Shown: piece by piece, positions 14,942-22,251 of the stretch
Numbering within the stretch: the first letter of the stretch is position 1
How the letters are laid out: every line of letters begins with the position of its first letter
NCBI GenBank assembly: GCA_965364515.1
Contig: CBDTXZ010000027.1
Coordinates: 1 to 24,692 of the forward strand
DNA from: JAHEDH01 sp965364515
GTDB taxonomy: Bacteria; Actinomycetota; Acidimicrobiia; Spongiisociales; ZC4RG35
DNA length: 24,692 nt
Reading direction: 5' to 3'
Notes under the pieces: generated by a model
What the model saw: the letters and a program-made list of their open reading frames with translations, nothing else
Databases searched by the model: none
Told to the model about the DNA's origin: nothing
Made by a program: the position numbers and the translations under genes

Positions 14942-14987
14942 GCCGAGGGGTCAATCCCGATGGCACATCGAGGACGGGATCGTCACA

Positions 14988-16565
14988 GTGGACGACATGG
15001 AAACACAAACATCACCCCCAGCTCCCGAAGAGGAGCCCAGACAAGTGAACGAACCGTTCGTACGCGTCCGTGAGGGACGGATCCTGGCCGGCGTGGCGAC
15101 GGGCGTTGCCCGCAAGTTCGATGTGCCGCTGTGGCTCATCCGCCTCGCCTTCATCCTGCTGGCGACGGTCGGCGGCCTCGGATTCGCGCTGTACGGGATC
15201 GCCTGGCTCGCAGTCAGGGACGAAACCGAGAGCGAACCGATCGCCACCAGGCTCATCGGTCGCATCGAAGGATCGACCGGCTGGATCGGAGTTGCGTTGA
15301 TCGGCGTCGCCTCGCTGATCGTGATCGACCAGATCGGATTCTTCCGCGGCGACATCGCAGCGGCGATCGTCCTCGGCGTGCTCGGCGTTCTCCTGTATCG
15401 AGGAGAACTCGACTTCGGCTCCCAGGACAAGACCACTGCCTCGCCCGACGAGCCCTCATCCCGACCGAGCCCGTCCACCTCAGGAGGAAAGGACATGAGC
15501 GTCACCGCAACCTCGACGTCCCCGCAGACGCCGAAACCACAAACGCCACCGAAGCCGGCTCGACCACCAAAGCCGCGACCCGAGCCGAGCATCCTCGGCC
15601 GCCTCACGTTCGGCCTCGGCGCCATTGCGCTCGGAACCATGGGCGTCATCGACACTGCCGTTGCGGACGTCGACTTCGCATTCCGTCACTATGTGAGTGC
15701 GGCGATGCTCATCGCCGGTGTGGGTCTCCTCGTTGGAGCCGTCTGGGGTCGGGCTCGCGGGCTCATCGCACTCGGCGTCATCCTCACGCCCATCGTCTTC
15801 TTCAGCCCTCTCGGAGACATCGACTTCGACGGCAGCGTCGGCGAACGGCGGGTGAGCCCCGACACGGTCGCCGAGATCCCCGAGACGATCGACATGGGAA
15901 TCGGCTCGTTGCGGGTGGACCTCACCGATGTGGACTTCACGGGTGCCGAGGTCTCAACCGTCGTCGACATCGGGATCGGCGAAGTGATCATCTACGTCCC
16001 CGACGACGTCACCGTCGACGTGGACGGAGAGCTGGGGATCGGCGAACTCGTGATCCTCGGGCGGACCCGCAACGGTGTGGGCCTGGATGCGTCAGGACGC
16101 CAAGAGGGGACGGCTGGTTTCCTCGATCTCGACATCGACGGGGGCATCGGCTCGATCAAGGTCATCTCTCGGTCAGGAGCCAACGAGGCAGTCGCAGAGG
16201 AGACCACGCTCCCGGGAGTGCGGGAGATCTTCGAGGACTCGACACTCGTGCGGCCCGTCGTCATCGAACCTCGCTACTCGTTCGATGATGGCGACTGGTT
16301 CGTCGACTTGACAGATACAGTCGTTCCCGCCAATGGCGTCGACACGGACATCGTGCTCGAAGAGGGCACCCTGGTCATCTCGGTGCCCCGCAATCGCTCC
16401 GTGGCGGTGACGTCGGAGGTCGGCAGCGGAATCATGTCGATCTTCGGAGTCGAGCGTCTCGGCGTCGGTCTCACCGACACCGTTGGCGATCCGGCAACCG
16501 CCGACATCGTGATCGACGTCGAAGTCGAATCCGGAATTCTGATCATCACAGAGGAGAACTCATGA
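14988..16565 (+). CDS. PspC domain protein with LiaF-like C-terminal domain
   Basis: A 525-residue membrane protein. The N-terminal PspC domain (about 24-80) contains VREGRILAGVATGVARKF and a helix; more helices follow near 96-135. A linker of about 50 residues is rich in Pro, Ser and Thr (about 143-198). A second set of helices lies at about 200-275, followed by a soluble beta-repeat domain with motifs such as IDMGIGSLRVDL, VVDIGIGEVIIYVP and GELGIGELVILG. These Gly-Ile-Gly beta turns are typical of the LiaF/DUF2154 cell-wall-stress domain. The GTG 14988 has GAGGACGGG upstream; ATG 14997 is an alternative. It is divergent from the PspC kinase and overlaps the next gene by four bases. It probably regulates or senses with that kinase. 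Confidence 0.85.
   Translation: MDDMETQTSPPAPEEEPRQVNEPFVRVREGRILAGVATGVARKFDVPLWLIRLAFILLATVGGLGFALYGIAWLAVRDETESEPIATRLIGRIEGSTGWIGVALIGVASLIVIDQIGFFRGDIAAAIVLGVLGVLLYRGELDFGSQDKTTASPDEPSSRPSPSTSGGKDMSVTATSTSPQTPKPQTPPKPARPPKPRPEPSILGRLTFGLGAIALGTMGVIDTAVADVDFAFRHYVSAAMLIAGVGLLVGAVWGRARGLIALGVILTPIVFFSPLGDIDFDGSVGERRVSPDTVAEIPETIDMGIGSLRVDLTDVDFTGAEVSTVVDIGIGEVIIYVPDDVTVDVDGELGIGELVILGRTRNGVGLDASGRQEGTAGFLDLDIDGGIGSIKVISRSGANEAVAEETTLPGVREIFEDSTLVRPVVIEPRYSFDDGDWFVDLTDTVVPANGVDTDIVLEEGTLVISVPRNRSVAVTSEVGSGIMSIFGVERLGVGLTDTVGDPATADIVIDVEVESGILIITEENS
15482..15497 (+). promoter_or_regulatory. Strong internal Shine-Dalgarno and ATG inside the PspC/LiaF gene
   Basis: AGGAGG (15482-15487) lies seven bases before an in-frame ATG at 15495, in the proline-rich linker between the PspC half and the LiaF-like half. 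This is the best ribosome binding site of the whole block, stronger than the site at the annotated start. Translation from it would give a separate protein of about 356 residues with its own membrane helices and the LiaF-like domain. Confidence 0.6.
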
Positions 16566-16840
16566 AACGCCACCCACTCGACATCGTCTCGCTCGTCTTC
16601 GGGCTCTTCTTCGCCACGGTCGGCCTCACGTTCCTCGTCTCGGAGGATCCGTGGGACCTCCTGTTCGACTCGGTCAGCCTCGGATGGGTGTTCCCGTTCG
16701 TCGTGCTCGCGGCTGGAGCTGCCATGCTGGTCTCGGCGCTGAGGCCGAATGCGAAGGCGATCACCGACTCGCCATTGACACCTTCAGCTGCGGGAGCGCC
16801 AGGTGTTGAAGGCCATCCGGGAGCCGGAGAAGAGGAGTAG
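16562..16840 (+). CDS. Small two-helix membrane protein of the PspC/LiaF operon
   Basis: A 92-residue protein with two hydrophobic helices, DIVSLVFGLFFATVGLTFLV and GWVFPFVVLAAGAAMLVSAL, and a Gly/Ala/Glu-rich tail. Its ATG overlaps the upstream stop (ATGA), so it is cotranslated with the PspC/LiaF gene. The size and position resemble LiaI, a small membrane partner in LiaFSR systems, but similarity beyond topology cannot be shown. Its last 57 bases overlap the convergent permease gene, which is unusual but both reading frames look real. Confidence 0.72.
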   Translation: MKRHPLDIVSLVFGLFFATVGLTFLVSEDPWDLLFDSVSLGWVFPFVVLAAGAAMLVSALRPNAKAITDSPLTPSAAGAPGVEGHPGAGEEE

Positions 16841-17158
16841 CGCCCCGAAGAGACGGCGGAGCACCTCTCCGTCGACTTGGTTTGCGAGAAGGGCGGCGAC
16901 GAACGATGTCGCCGCCCCGATCGCGCCGATGGCGATCGCCGAACTCAACAGCACCCGGTTGTTGCGAAGATTGACCCTGGTTCCTGAGATCGTCGTGAAG
17001 ATGATCGCGAGGAGTGACGTTCCCTGAGCGATGTGTTGGTCCATGGACAGAATGAACACCATGCCCGGGACCATGATCACGCCGCCACCGATCCCGGCGA
17101 CACCGGAAGCGACGCCGGCGGTGAGACCGATCACGAGCGCCCCGAGGAAGTCGATCAT
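16784..17158 (-). CDS. Half-size TauE/SafE (TSUP) family permease, second subunit
   Basis: A 124-residue membrane protein with about four helices. It holds one copy of the TSUP repeat: VIGLTAGVASGVAGIGGGVI followed by MVPGMVFILS, then AQGTSLLAIIFTTISG and a late GALLLFSGSRMAF. Full TSUP proteins, which export sulfite, sulfoacetate or related anions, contain two such repeats in about 250 residues. Here this protein carries one repeat and the preceding gene the other. Its ATG shares one base with the preceding stop (TGATG). The two probably form a heterodimer equal to one normal permease. The substrate is unknown. Confidence 0.85.
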   Translation of the reverse strand: MIDFLGALVIGLTAGVASGVAGIGGGVIMVPGMVFILSMDQHIAQGTSLLAIIFTTISGTRVNLRNNRVLLSSAIAIGAIGAATSFVAALLANQVDGEVLRRLFGALLLFSGSRMAFNTWRSRS

Positions 17159-17574
17159 CAGACCACCATCCTGAGACCTGCGACGATCAGCACCACGGCG
17201 AACACGGCTCGCAGGGTGGATGGAGACAACCGGTGCATGAGGTTGGCCCCGTATGCGGCACCCAGAACGCCGCCGAGTGCGAGGCCGGCACCGACCACCC
17301 AGTCCACTTCGCCCTCGATCGCAAATCCGACCATGCCTGCCGTGGCGATGACGGTGATCGCTGCGAGCGAAGTGGCGTGTGCAAAATGACGGTCGGTCTC
17401 CAGCACCCAGAGGATCAGCGGGACGAGAACGATTCCGCCCCCGACACCGAAGAATCCGCCGACAAACCCACCGGCGACACCAACGATGATGATCCTGGGG
17501 TCGAACTTCTGGGCATCCGGCACCGCGGTCAGCTTAGAGCGGCTGTCGGTGGCGTCAGTCGCTCCGCTCACCAC
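17158..17574 (-). CDS. Half-size TauE/SafE (TSUP) family permease, first subunit
   Basis: A 138-residue membrane protein with one TSUP repeat: a hydrophilic N-terminus of about 27 residues, then IIIVGVAGGFVGGFFGVGGG and VLVPLILWVL, HATSLAAITVIATAGMVGFA and a C-terminal helix with AVFAVVLIVAGLRMV. The glycine-rich GxGGG and LVP signatures parallel those of the next gene, so the pair looks like the two halves of a full transporter encoded separately. The start is probably GTG 17574; a second GTG is adjacent upstream and out of the reported frame boundary. It overlaps the upstream gene by 20 bases and the downstream one by one base. Confidence 0.85.
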   Translation of the reverse strand: MVSGATDATDSRSKLTAVPDAQKFDPRIIIVGVAGGFVGGFFGVGGGIVLVPLILWVLETDRHFAHATSLAAITVIATAGMVGFAIEGEVDWVVGAGLALGGVLGAAYGANLMHRLSPSTLRAVFAVVLIVAGLRMVV

Positions 17575-17860
17575 GGAAGCGGGAGGCCATGAGGCGACGG
17601 AGACGTGGAGAGGCAGCCCGTAGACCGATCTCGATGGCGAATCCGGCGTCGTCTTCGGTCGAGAGGATCACCTGCTCACCTTCGATGCGCATGTGAAAGC
17701 CGTCGTGTTCGCTGTGAACCCCGACGTCGTTGAGGGACCACTCGCCCAGCACCATGTTCTTGGTGCGGATCAACATCCTCTCGTTCTCGAGGTCGACGAC
17801 GACGTCGAGACCCGAGCCGTCTTCTCCCGGCATCTTCAAGGATCCCTCGAAGCGACCCAT
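17555..17860 (-). CDS. Conserved-looking small soluble protein of unknown function
   Basis: A 101-residue protein without membrane helices or cysteines. The sequence suggests a small beta-rich fold: LDVVVDLENERMLIRTKNMV, GEWSLNDVGVHSEHDGFHM and EGEQVILSTEDDAGFAIEIG, followed by a basic tail, LRRLMASRFRGERSD. The start is ATG 17860, with AAGG upstream. Its end overlaps the first TSUP gene by 20 bases, so it is the first gene of a three-gene operon. I do not recognise the family with certainty and assign no function. Confidence 0.7.
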   Translation of the reverse strand: MGRFEGSLKMPGEDGSGLDVVVDLENERMLIRTKNMVLGEWSLNDVGVHSEHDGFHMRIEGEQVILSTEDDAGFAIEIGLRAASPRLRRLMASRFRGERSD

Positions 17861-17913
17861 CAGACCAACCTTTCGATCAGCCCCTGAAACCCCAGCCCGC
17901 CTGGACCAAAGAC

Positions 17914-17926
17914 TCTACCCGGTAGA
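17914..17926. promoter_or_regulatory. Short palindrome in the divergent alkC / small-protein intergenic region
   Basis: TCTACC (17914-17919) and GGTAGA (17921-17926) flank a single C, giving a perfect 13-base palindrome. It lies in the 147-base gap between divergent genes and could be a regulator site. A chance match is possible at this length. Confidence 0.25.
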
Positions 17927-18007
17927 CCGCGAAATATCAGCGCATCTGCCAAGTGATCCCTTGGGGGCGAGTCTGCGAGCCAACGCAGGTCTCTAGCCTG
18001 CCACCGC

Positions 18008-19120
18008 ATGGCCGAGCCGCTCAAGAACTCGTTCGGGCCCGAGATCCCACGGCTGATTGGGGCGATGCTGGAGACGGTCGCCTCGGACTTCGACACGTCG
18101 GGCTTCGTGACCGACTGTCTGGACGGGTACGAAGCACTGGAGCTCACGGACCGGGCCCACCAGATCGCCAACGCACTCGCAGACCATTTGCCGGCAGATC
18201 GGTCGGAGGCGCTCGGACTCATCGTTGCGTCGCTGGGTTCCGAGATCGAAGGCAACGAGCTCACCGGCATGGATGGATTCCGGTATCTGCCGTTCGTGTT
18301 CTTCGTGTCTGAGCACGGACTGGATCACTTCGAAGAGGCGATGACGGCCCAATACGAACTCACCAAGCGTTTCACATCCGAGTTCAGTATCCGGGCGTAC
18401 CTCGAGCACCATCCAGCGAGGACGCTCGACCGGCTCCGAACATGGGCGGGTGACCCCAACGTCCATGTCCGGCGGCTCGTGTCGGAGGGCACCCGCCCTC
18501 GACTCCCCTGGGCACCAAGATTGCGATCCTTCCAAGCCGATCCGGCACCAGTCATCGAGCTCCTCGAGCTGCTCAAGGACGATCCCGAGGAGTACGTCCG
18601 GCGATCGGTCGCAAACAACCTCAACGACATCGCAAAGGATCACCCTGACCTGGTGGTGGAGATCGCTGAGCGATGGCAGGAAGGGGCCTCGAGAGAACGG
18701 TTGCGGCTCATCCGACACGGCCTGCGGACGCTGGTCAAACAGGGACATCCGGGCGCACTGGCTGTGCTCGGATTCGGCGCGGACTCCCCCGTGCGGATGG
18801 TTGCCACACGGATCGAGCCACAGACTGCCCACATCGGTGGGAAGATCACGATCGAGGTCGACCTCGAGAACCCTGGTTCGGTCCGCCACGGCGCACTGGT
18901 TGATCTGGTCGTGCACTTCGTCAAGGCGAACGGCTCGCTCAGCCCGAAGGTGTTCAAGGGATCGGAGGTGTGGCTCGACGCCGGCACAACCAGGACGATC
19001 AAGAAGACCGTTTCGCTTCGCCAGCATTCGACCCGAACTCATCACCCCGGTCGTCACGAGGTCGAGATCCAGGTGAATGGCGTCGCACATCCCGGCGGGT
19101 GGTTCGATCTCGAGGTGTGA
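18008..19120 (+). CDS. alkC: AlkC-type DNA alkylation repair protein (HEAT-like, with C-terminal Ig-like domain)
   Basis: A 370-residue protein of the AlkC/AlkD superfamily, which excises alkylated bases such as 3-methyladenine using HEAT-like helical repeats. The N-terminal helices (PLKNSFGPEIPRLIGAML) and the diagnostic RRLVSEGTRPRLPWAPRL (155-172) and EEYVRRSVANNLNDIAKDHP (195-213) are characteristic of AlkC. From about 265 the sequence becomes beta-rich (GGKITIEVDLENPGSVRHGA, then TIKKTVSLRQHSTRTHHPGR). This matches the Ig-like domain that some AlkC proteins carry and that contacts DNA. There is no clear Shine-Dalgarno before ATG 18008; leaderless initiation is possible. It ends three bases from the convergent arsR. 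Confidence 0.9.
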   Translation: MAEPLKNSFGPEIPRLIGAMLETVASDFDTSGFVTDCLDGYEALELTDRAHQIANALADHLPADRSEALGLIVASLGSEIEGNELTGMDGFRYLPFVFFVSEHGLDHFEEAMTAQYELTKRFTSEFSIRAYLEHHPARTLDRLRTWAGDPNVHVRRLVSEGTRPRLPWAPRLRSFQADPAPVIELLELLKDDPEEYVRRSVANNLNDIAKDHPDLVVEIAERWQEGASRERLRLIRHGLRTLVKQGHPGALAVLGFGADSPVRMVATRIEPQTAHIGGKITIEVDLENPGSVRHGALVDLVVHFVKANGSLSPKVFKGSEVWLDAGTTRTIKKTVSLRQHSTRTHHPGRHEVEIQVNGVAHPGGWFDLEV

Positions 19121-19123
19121 ATG

Positions 19124-19450
19124 TCAGGTCGTGTTGGCGATGGCCCTGCTGAGGATGCCGAGTCGCTCGGGGACCGGCCGGTAGTACACCCAACGGCCCC
19201 GCTTCTCGCTCTCGACGAGTCCTGCCTCCCTCAGCACCTTGAGATGGTGGCTGACGGTCGGCTGGGACACCCCGAGCGGGTCGACGAGATCACAGGCGGC
19301 GCAGGCCTCTCCGGCAGCGCTGATGAGACTCAGCAGACGGAGCCTGGTGGGGTCGGCCAGCACTCCGTACCACTCGGCGAGCTGGGCGGCCTCCTCGGTC
19401 TCGAGCGGCTCGTCCAACACGGGTGCACAGCATTCAACGACAGTCTGCAT
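19124..19450 (-). CDS. arsR: ArsR-family metalloregulator (arsenic-type)
   Basis: A 108-residue winged-helix repressor. An N-terminal cysteine pair, Cys7-Cys8 in VVECCAPVL, and Cys50/Cys53 in GEACAACDLVDPLG resemble the As(III) site of the Corynebacterium-type ArsR, which uses a vicinal N-terminal Cys pair plus a third Cys. The recognition helix is VSQPTVSHHLKVLREAG and the wing is EKRGRWVYYR. The start ATG 19450 has GGAAGGA upstream; a longer frame to 19606 is a shadow inside arsP. It follows arsP by 25 bases in the same operon. Binding of arsenite or an organoarsenical would release it from the two palindromes upstream of arsP. Confidence 0.92.
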   Translation of the reverse strand: MQTVVECCAPVLDEPLETEEAAQLAEWYGVLADPTRLRLLSLISAAGEACAACDLVDPLGVSQPTVSHHLKVLREAGLVESEKRGRWVYYRPVPERLGILSRAIANTT

Positions 19451-19475
19451 GATTCGATCCTTCCAGATTTTCGAC

Positions 19476-20420
19476 TCAAACGACGACTTGTGCGATCCAG
19501 CCGAGCCCGACGGCACCGACGAACAACACAGCAACGACGAGGCCGACGACTCGCTTACGGGCGATGACGAACAGCCCGGTGACAGCTCCGATGCTGGTTC
19601 CGGCACCGGTGACGAGGAATGCCATGGCCGGCCCCACCCCCATGCCTCCGTCCATCAGACTGGCGACGAGTGGCAGCGATGCCTCGGTGTTGATGTAGGC
19701 CGGCACGCCGACGAGTGCGGCGAGCGGAACGGACATCCACGAGCCACCACCCAGATAGTCGGTGAGCCAGGCGGTGGGAATCGCCTCGATCACCAGATAT
19801 CCGACTGCGGTGAAGACGAGGAAGAACAGCGAGAACTTCCTGGCATTGACCCACAATTCGTGGGCGAGTTCGTCGAGCTTCAATCGTTGACGAACGGTCG
19901 GCAGCTCGACGATCGACGCGGCGCCGGGACCGATCGAGACGGCGGCCATAGATCGGGGTTCGACCGTCGGTTGGATCCGGGCCTGACCTTCGAGCCAGCC
20001 GGCTCGGTCCAGCACGTGGCCGACACCGCCGGCAAAGAACCCGAGAGCGATCGTCCCGACGAAGAAGATCAGCGCAAAGCCCCATCCGAACAGGCCGGCC
20101 GAGAAGATCAACTCGGATGGGCTCGTGAGTGGAGATGCCACCATGAACGCCACGAGGGGCGCCCAAGGTGATGCCGTTGCGAGCATTCCGATCAGCACGG
20201 CCGTCGTGCCACAGGAACAGAACGGTGTGAGCGTCGCAAGGACGACCGCTCCCGTCGTGGCGATCAGGCTGCGCCGCTGCAGCAACGCCGATACCCGATC
20301 GGTCCCCACATAGACCGACACCACTGCTGCGACGGCCACCGATATCACCAGGAACGGCCACACCCGAGTGACCGTCCCGATCACATCTTGGGCGACGGCG
20401 CCGATGTAGTTTTGCATCAT
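19476..20420 (-). CDS. arsP: ArsP-like organoarsenical efflux permease (SO_0444 / DUF318 permease)
   Basis: A 314-residue membrane permease with about eight helices. The family hallmark TPFCSCGTTAVLIGML contains Cys68 and Cys70, and is followed by PLVAFMVASPLTSPSEL. A second repeat-like motif, VPAYINTEASLPLVASLM, and a third, MAFLVTGAGTSIGAVTGLF, follow in the C-terminal half. ArsP exports trivalent organoarsenicals; related permeases handle other metals, so the arsenic role rests on the adjacent arsR. Two ATGs begin the frame (20420, 20417). The AGGTG ribosome binding site favours the second. It is the first gene of the arsP-arsR operon. Confidence 0.87.
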   Translation of the reverse strand: MMQNYIGAVAQDVIGTVTRVWPFLVISVAVAAVVSVYVGTDRVSALLQRRSLIATTGAVVLATLTPFCSCGTTAVLIGMLATASPWAPLVAFMVASPLTSPSELIFSAGLFGWGFALIFFVGTIALGFFAGGVGHVLDRAGWLEGQARIQPTVEPRSMAAVSIGPGAASIVELPTVRQRLKLDELAHELWVNARKFSLFFLVFTAVGYLVIEAIPTAWLTDYLGGGSWMSVPLAALVGVPAYINTEASLPLVASLMDGGMGVGPAMAFLVTGAGTSIGAVTGLFVIARKRVVGLVVAVLFVGAVGLGWIAQVVV

Positions 20421-20426
20421 TCACCT

Positions 20427-20448
20427 CATATCGATATACATCTATATG
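20427..20448. promoter_or_regulatory. ArsR operator candidate 1 (22-bp imperfect palindrome)
   Basis: The half-sites CATATCGATA (20427-20436) and CATCTATATG (20439-20448) match as a palindrome at 8 of 10 positions. It lies 7 bases upstream of the arsP start, in an AT-rich patch that stands out from the GC-rich surroundings. ArsR/SmtB repressors bind AT-rich imperfect palindromes of this size. Confidence 0.55.
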
Positions 20449-20464
20449 TGTGACTCTCCCATAT

Positions 20465-20484
20465 ATATCGACGTTTGTCAATAT
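20465..20484. promoter_or_regulatory. ArsR operator candidate 2
   Basis: ATATCGAC (20465-20472) and GTCAATAT (20477-20484) form an inverted repeat with one mismatch around GTTT. It shares the ATATCGA core with candidate 1, 38 bases away. On the minus strand it contains TTGACA, a possible -35 box, so binding would block transcription of arsP. Confidence 0.5.
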
Positions 20485-20662
20485 GTCTGCGCTGCCCATC
20501 TGGACGTACGCCAAGGTCGGCTCCACATGCGATGACACAGGATCACCCCCGTGCCTGCTTGGTCGACCTCGATGCCTGTACCGTCAGATCGCCGACACCC
20601 GCACAACGACGATCCGACGGACAGGACGTGAGAGACATCGCGATCGCAAGTCGACATCCCTC

Positions 20663-21286
20663 ATGAGCATCGAGACCTTTGCAACCACGGCCTTTCTCAC
20701 GCTGTTCGTGATCGTCGATCCGGTCGGGCTGTCGTCGCTGTTCCTGGGCGTCACGGCGGCGTTGACCGAGGAGCGACGCCGAACCACGGCCATCCGGGCC
20801 GTGATCATCGCAGCCGTCATCCTGTTGGTGTTCTTGTTCCTCGGCGATCCGCTCCTTCGATACCTCGGCGTGAGCGTCGACTCGATGCGGATCGCCGGTG
20901 GTCTGCTGTTGTTCAAGCTGTCATTCGACATGGTGATGGCACGACGGGAGCGTCAGTCCCCACAGGAGGAGGAAGAGACGCATCATCGCGATGACGTCGC
21001 CGTCTTCCCTTTGGCGATCCCGCTCATCGCAGGGCCTGGGGCCTTCGCCACGGTGCTGGTGTTGGCAACCGAGGCGGACAACCGCCTGGACTACCTCGCC
21101 GTCCTGATCGGAGCCGTGGTGATCGTGCATGTCCTGGTGTACGTCGGGTTCCGCCTGGCGACGCCACTTCACAACGCCTTGGGCGACACCGGGACGGCGG
21201 TCATCACGAGAGTCCTGGGGATCATCCTCGCCGCCGTGTCGGTCCAACTCGTCATCGACGGAGTGACCGGGCTGCGGCTCTTCTGA
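20663..21286 (+). CDS. MarC-family integral membrane protein
   Basis: A 207-residue protein with about six helices. It matches the MarC family by length and by the segments FLTLFVIVDPVGLSSLFLG, SVDSMRIAGGLLLFKLSFDM and AVFPLAIPLIAGPGAFATVL. A short charged, histidine-containing loop (QSPQEEEETHHRDD) divides the two halves. MarC was once linked to multiple antibiotic resistance, but its transport function is unproved. ATG 20663 gives the usual length; the longer open frame from 20450 would begin in the ars promoter and is not credible. No Shine-Dalgarno is visible. The gene diverges from arsP, with 240 bases between them. Confidence 0.88.
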   Translation: MSIETFATTAFLTLFVIVDPVGLSSLFLGVTAALTEERRRTTAIRAVIIAAVILLVFLFLGDPLLRYLGVSVDSMRIAGGLLLFKLSFDMVMARRERQSPQEEEETHHRDDVAVFPLAIPLIAGPGAFATVLVLATEADNRLDYLAVLIGAVVIVHVLVYVGFRLATPLHNALGDTGTAVITRVLGIILAAVSVQLVIDGVTGLRLF

Positions 21287-21324
21287 CCCGGGTAGTGTCC
21301 CCGGACACTCTCCAGGCAGGCAAC

Positions 21325-22218
21325 GTGCACGATGTATATGCGTACGGGGTGATCGCCCCGAGCAGGCTGGTCGAACTCCAGGGCGATTTCCCGAGCGAGG
21401 CGGGCTATGGCGAGATCGCACGGATCCATCCATCTTTCGGGGGTGAGGCCGCCGGCGGCGCCTATGTGTTGGCTCGACTCGGTGTCACGACGAAGCTCAG
21501 CGGCAACCGGCTCGGGACCGATCCCGATTCGGGGCGGGTGATCGAGCTTCTCACACGGGCGGGCGTGGACTGCAGCGCCGTATCCACCGACTCGGCGGAC
21601 CCTGTCACAGAGATCGTGTTCTCCAGCCGAGCCGAGCGGACCGTGTTCGGCAGCTACACCCGGATGCTCGACACCGAGGACTGGAGTCGACCCGCGCGCG
21701 ACGAGGTCACGTCCAGCCGCATCGTTTGCCTCGACCCGTTCTTCGGGGACGCATCGGTAGAGGTCGCCACCTGGTGCCAGGAAGCGTCGATCCCCTACGT
21801 CACGATCGATACGACGCCGGATTCCGACCTGACCAGAGGGGCCGACGCGCTGATCGTGTCGGAGGAGTTCGCCTCCCGTTCCTTTCGATCGAATGACCCG
21901 TACGAGGTGCTAGCCGGCTACACGCGATCATGCGACGGACTCGTCGTCCTCACCCGGGGCAGCGAACCGCTCCTCTATGCACGCGGCGGTGGACCGGTGG
22001 TGGAGTTCGCTCCGTTCTCTGTGGAGGCACGGGACACGGCCGGCGCCGGAGACAGTTTCCGGGCAGGCGTCATCTACGGGATGCTGCGCGGCTACGCCGA
22101 CCCGCGCCTGATCGAGACGGCCTCGGCTCTCTCTGCGATGGTGTGCCGGCAGGTTCCCGGGGTGCTCAACAGCCCAAGCGAGCAGGAACTGGAGCGTTTC
22201 CTCGAACAGAACCGCTGA
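21325..22218 (+). CDS. PfkB-family carbohydrate kinase
   Basis: A ribokinase-fold sugar kinase of about 297 residues. The C-terminal PfkB signature DTAGAGDSFRAGVIYGML holds the catalytic Asp and anion hole. Near the N-terminus GGEAAGGAYVLARLG matches the substrate-side Gly pattern. The sugar or nucleoside phosphorylated cannot be told from sequence. I prefer GTG 21325, since AGGCAGG lies just upstream and the protein then begins VHDVYAYGV, as in relatives. A GTG at 21295 gives a form ten residues longer and has no ribosome binding site. A perfect 7-bp inverted repeat (21294-21309) lies just before the preferred start. The gene starts within 40 bases of the marC stop and is probably cotranscribed. 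Confidence 0.85.
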   Translation: MHDVYAYGVIAPSRLVELQGDFPSEAGYGEIARIHPSFGGEAAGGAYVLARLGVTTKLSGNRLGTDPDSGRVIELLTRAGVDCSAVSTDSADPVTEIVFSSRAERTVFGSYTRMLDTEDWSRPARDEVTSSRIVCLDPFFGDASVEVATWCQEASIPYVTIDTTPDSDLTRGADALIVSEEFASRSFRSNDPYEVLAGYTRSCDGLVVLTRGSEPLLYARGGGPVVEFAPFSVEARDTAGAGDSFRAGVIYGMLRGYADPRLIETASALSAMVCRQVPGVLNSPSEQELERFLEQNR

Positions 22219-22251
22219 AGCGGGTTGGGAGCGAACGTCCCACGTAAAGGC

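Noticed and set aside
21294..21309. Perfect repeat AGTGTCC-CC-GGACACT before the PfkB-family kinase as an operator
   Set aside because: A two-base spacer and seven-base arms are near what GC-rich DNA gives by chance, and it lies between closely spaced cotranscribed genes. It is kept only as a note in the kinase entry.
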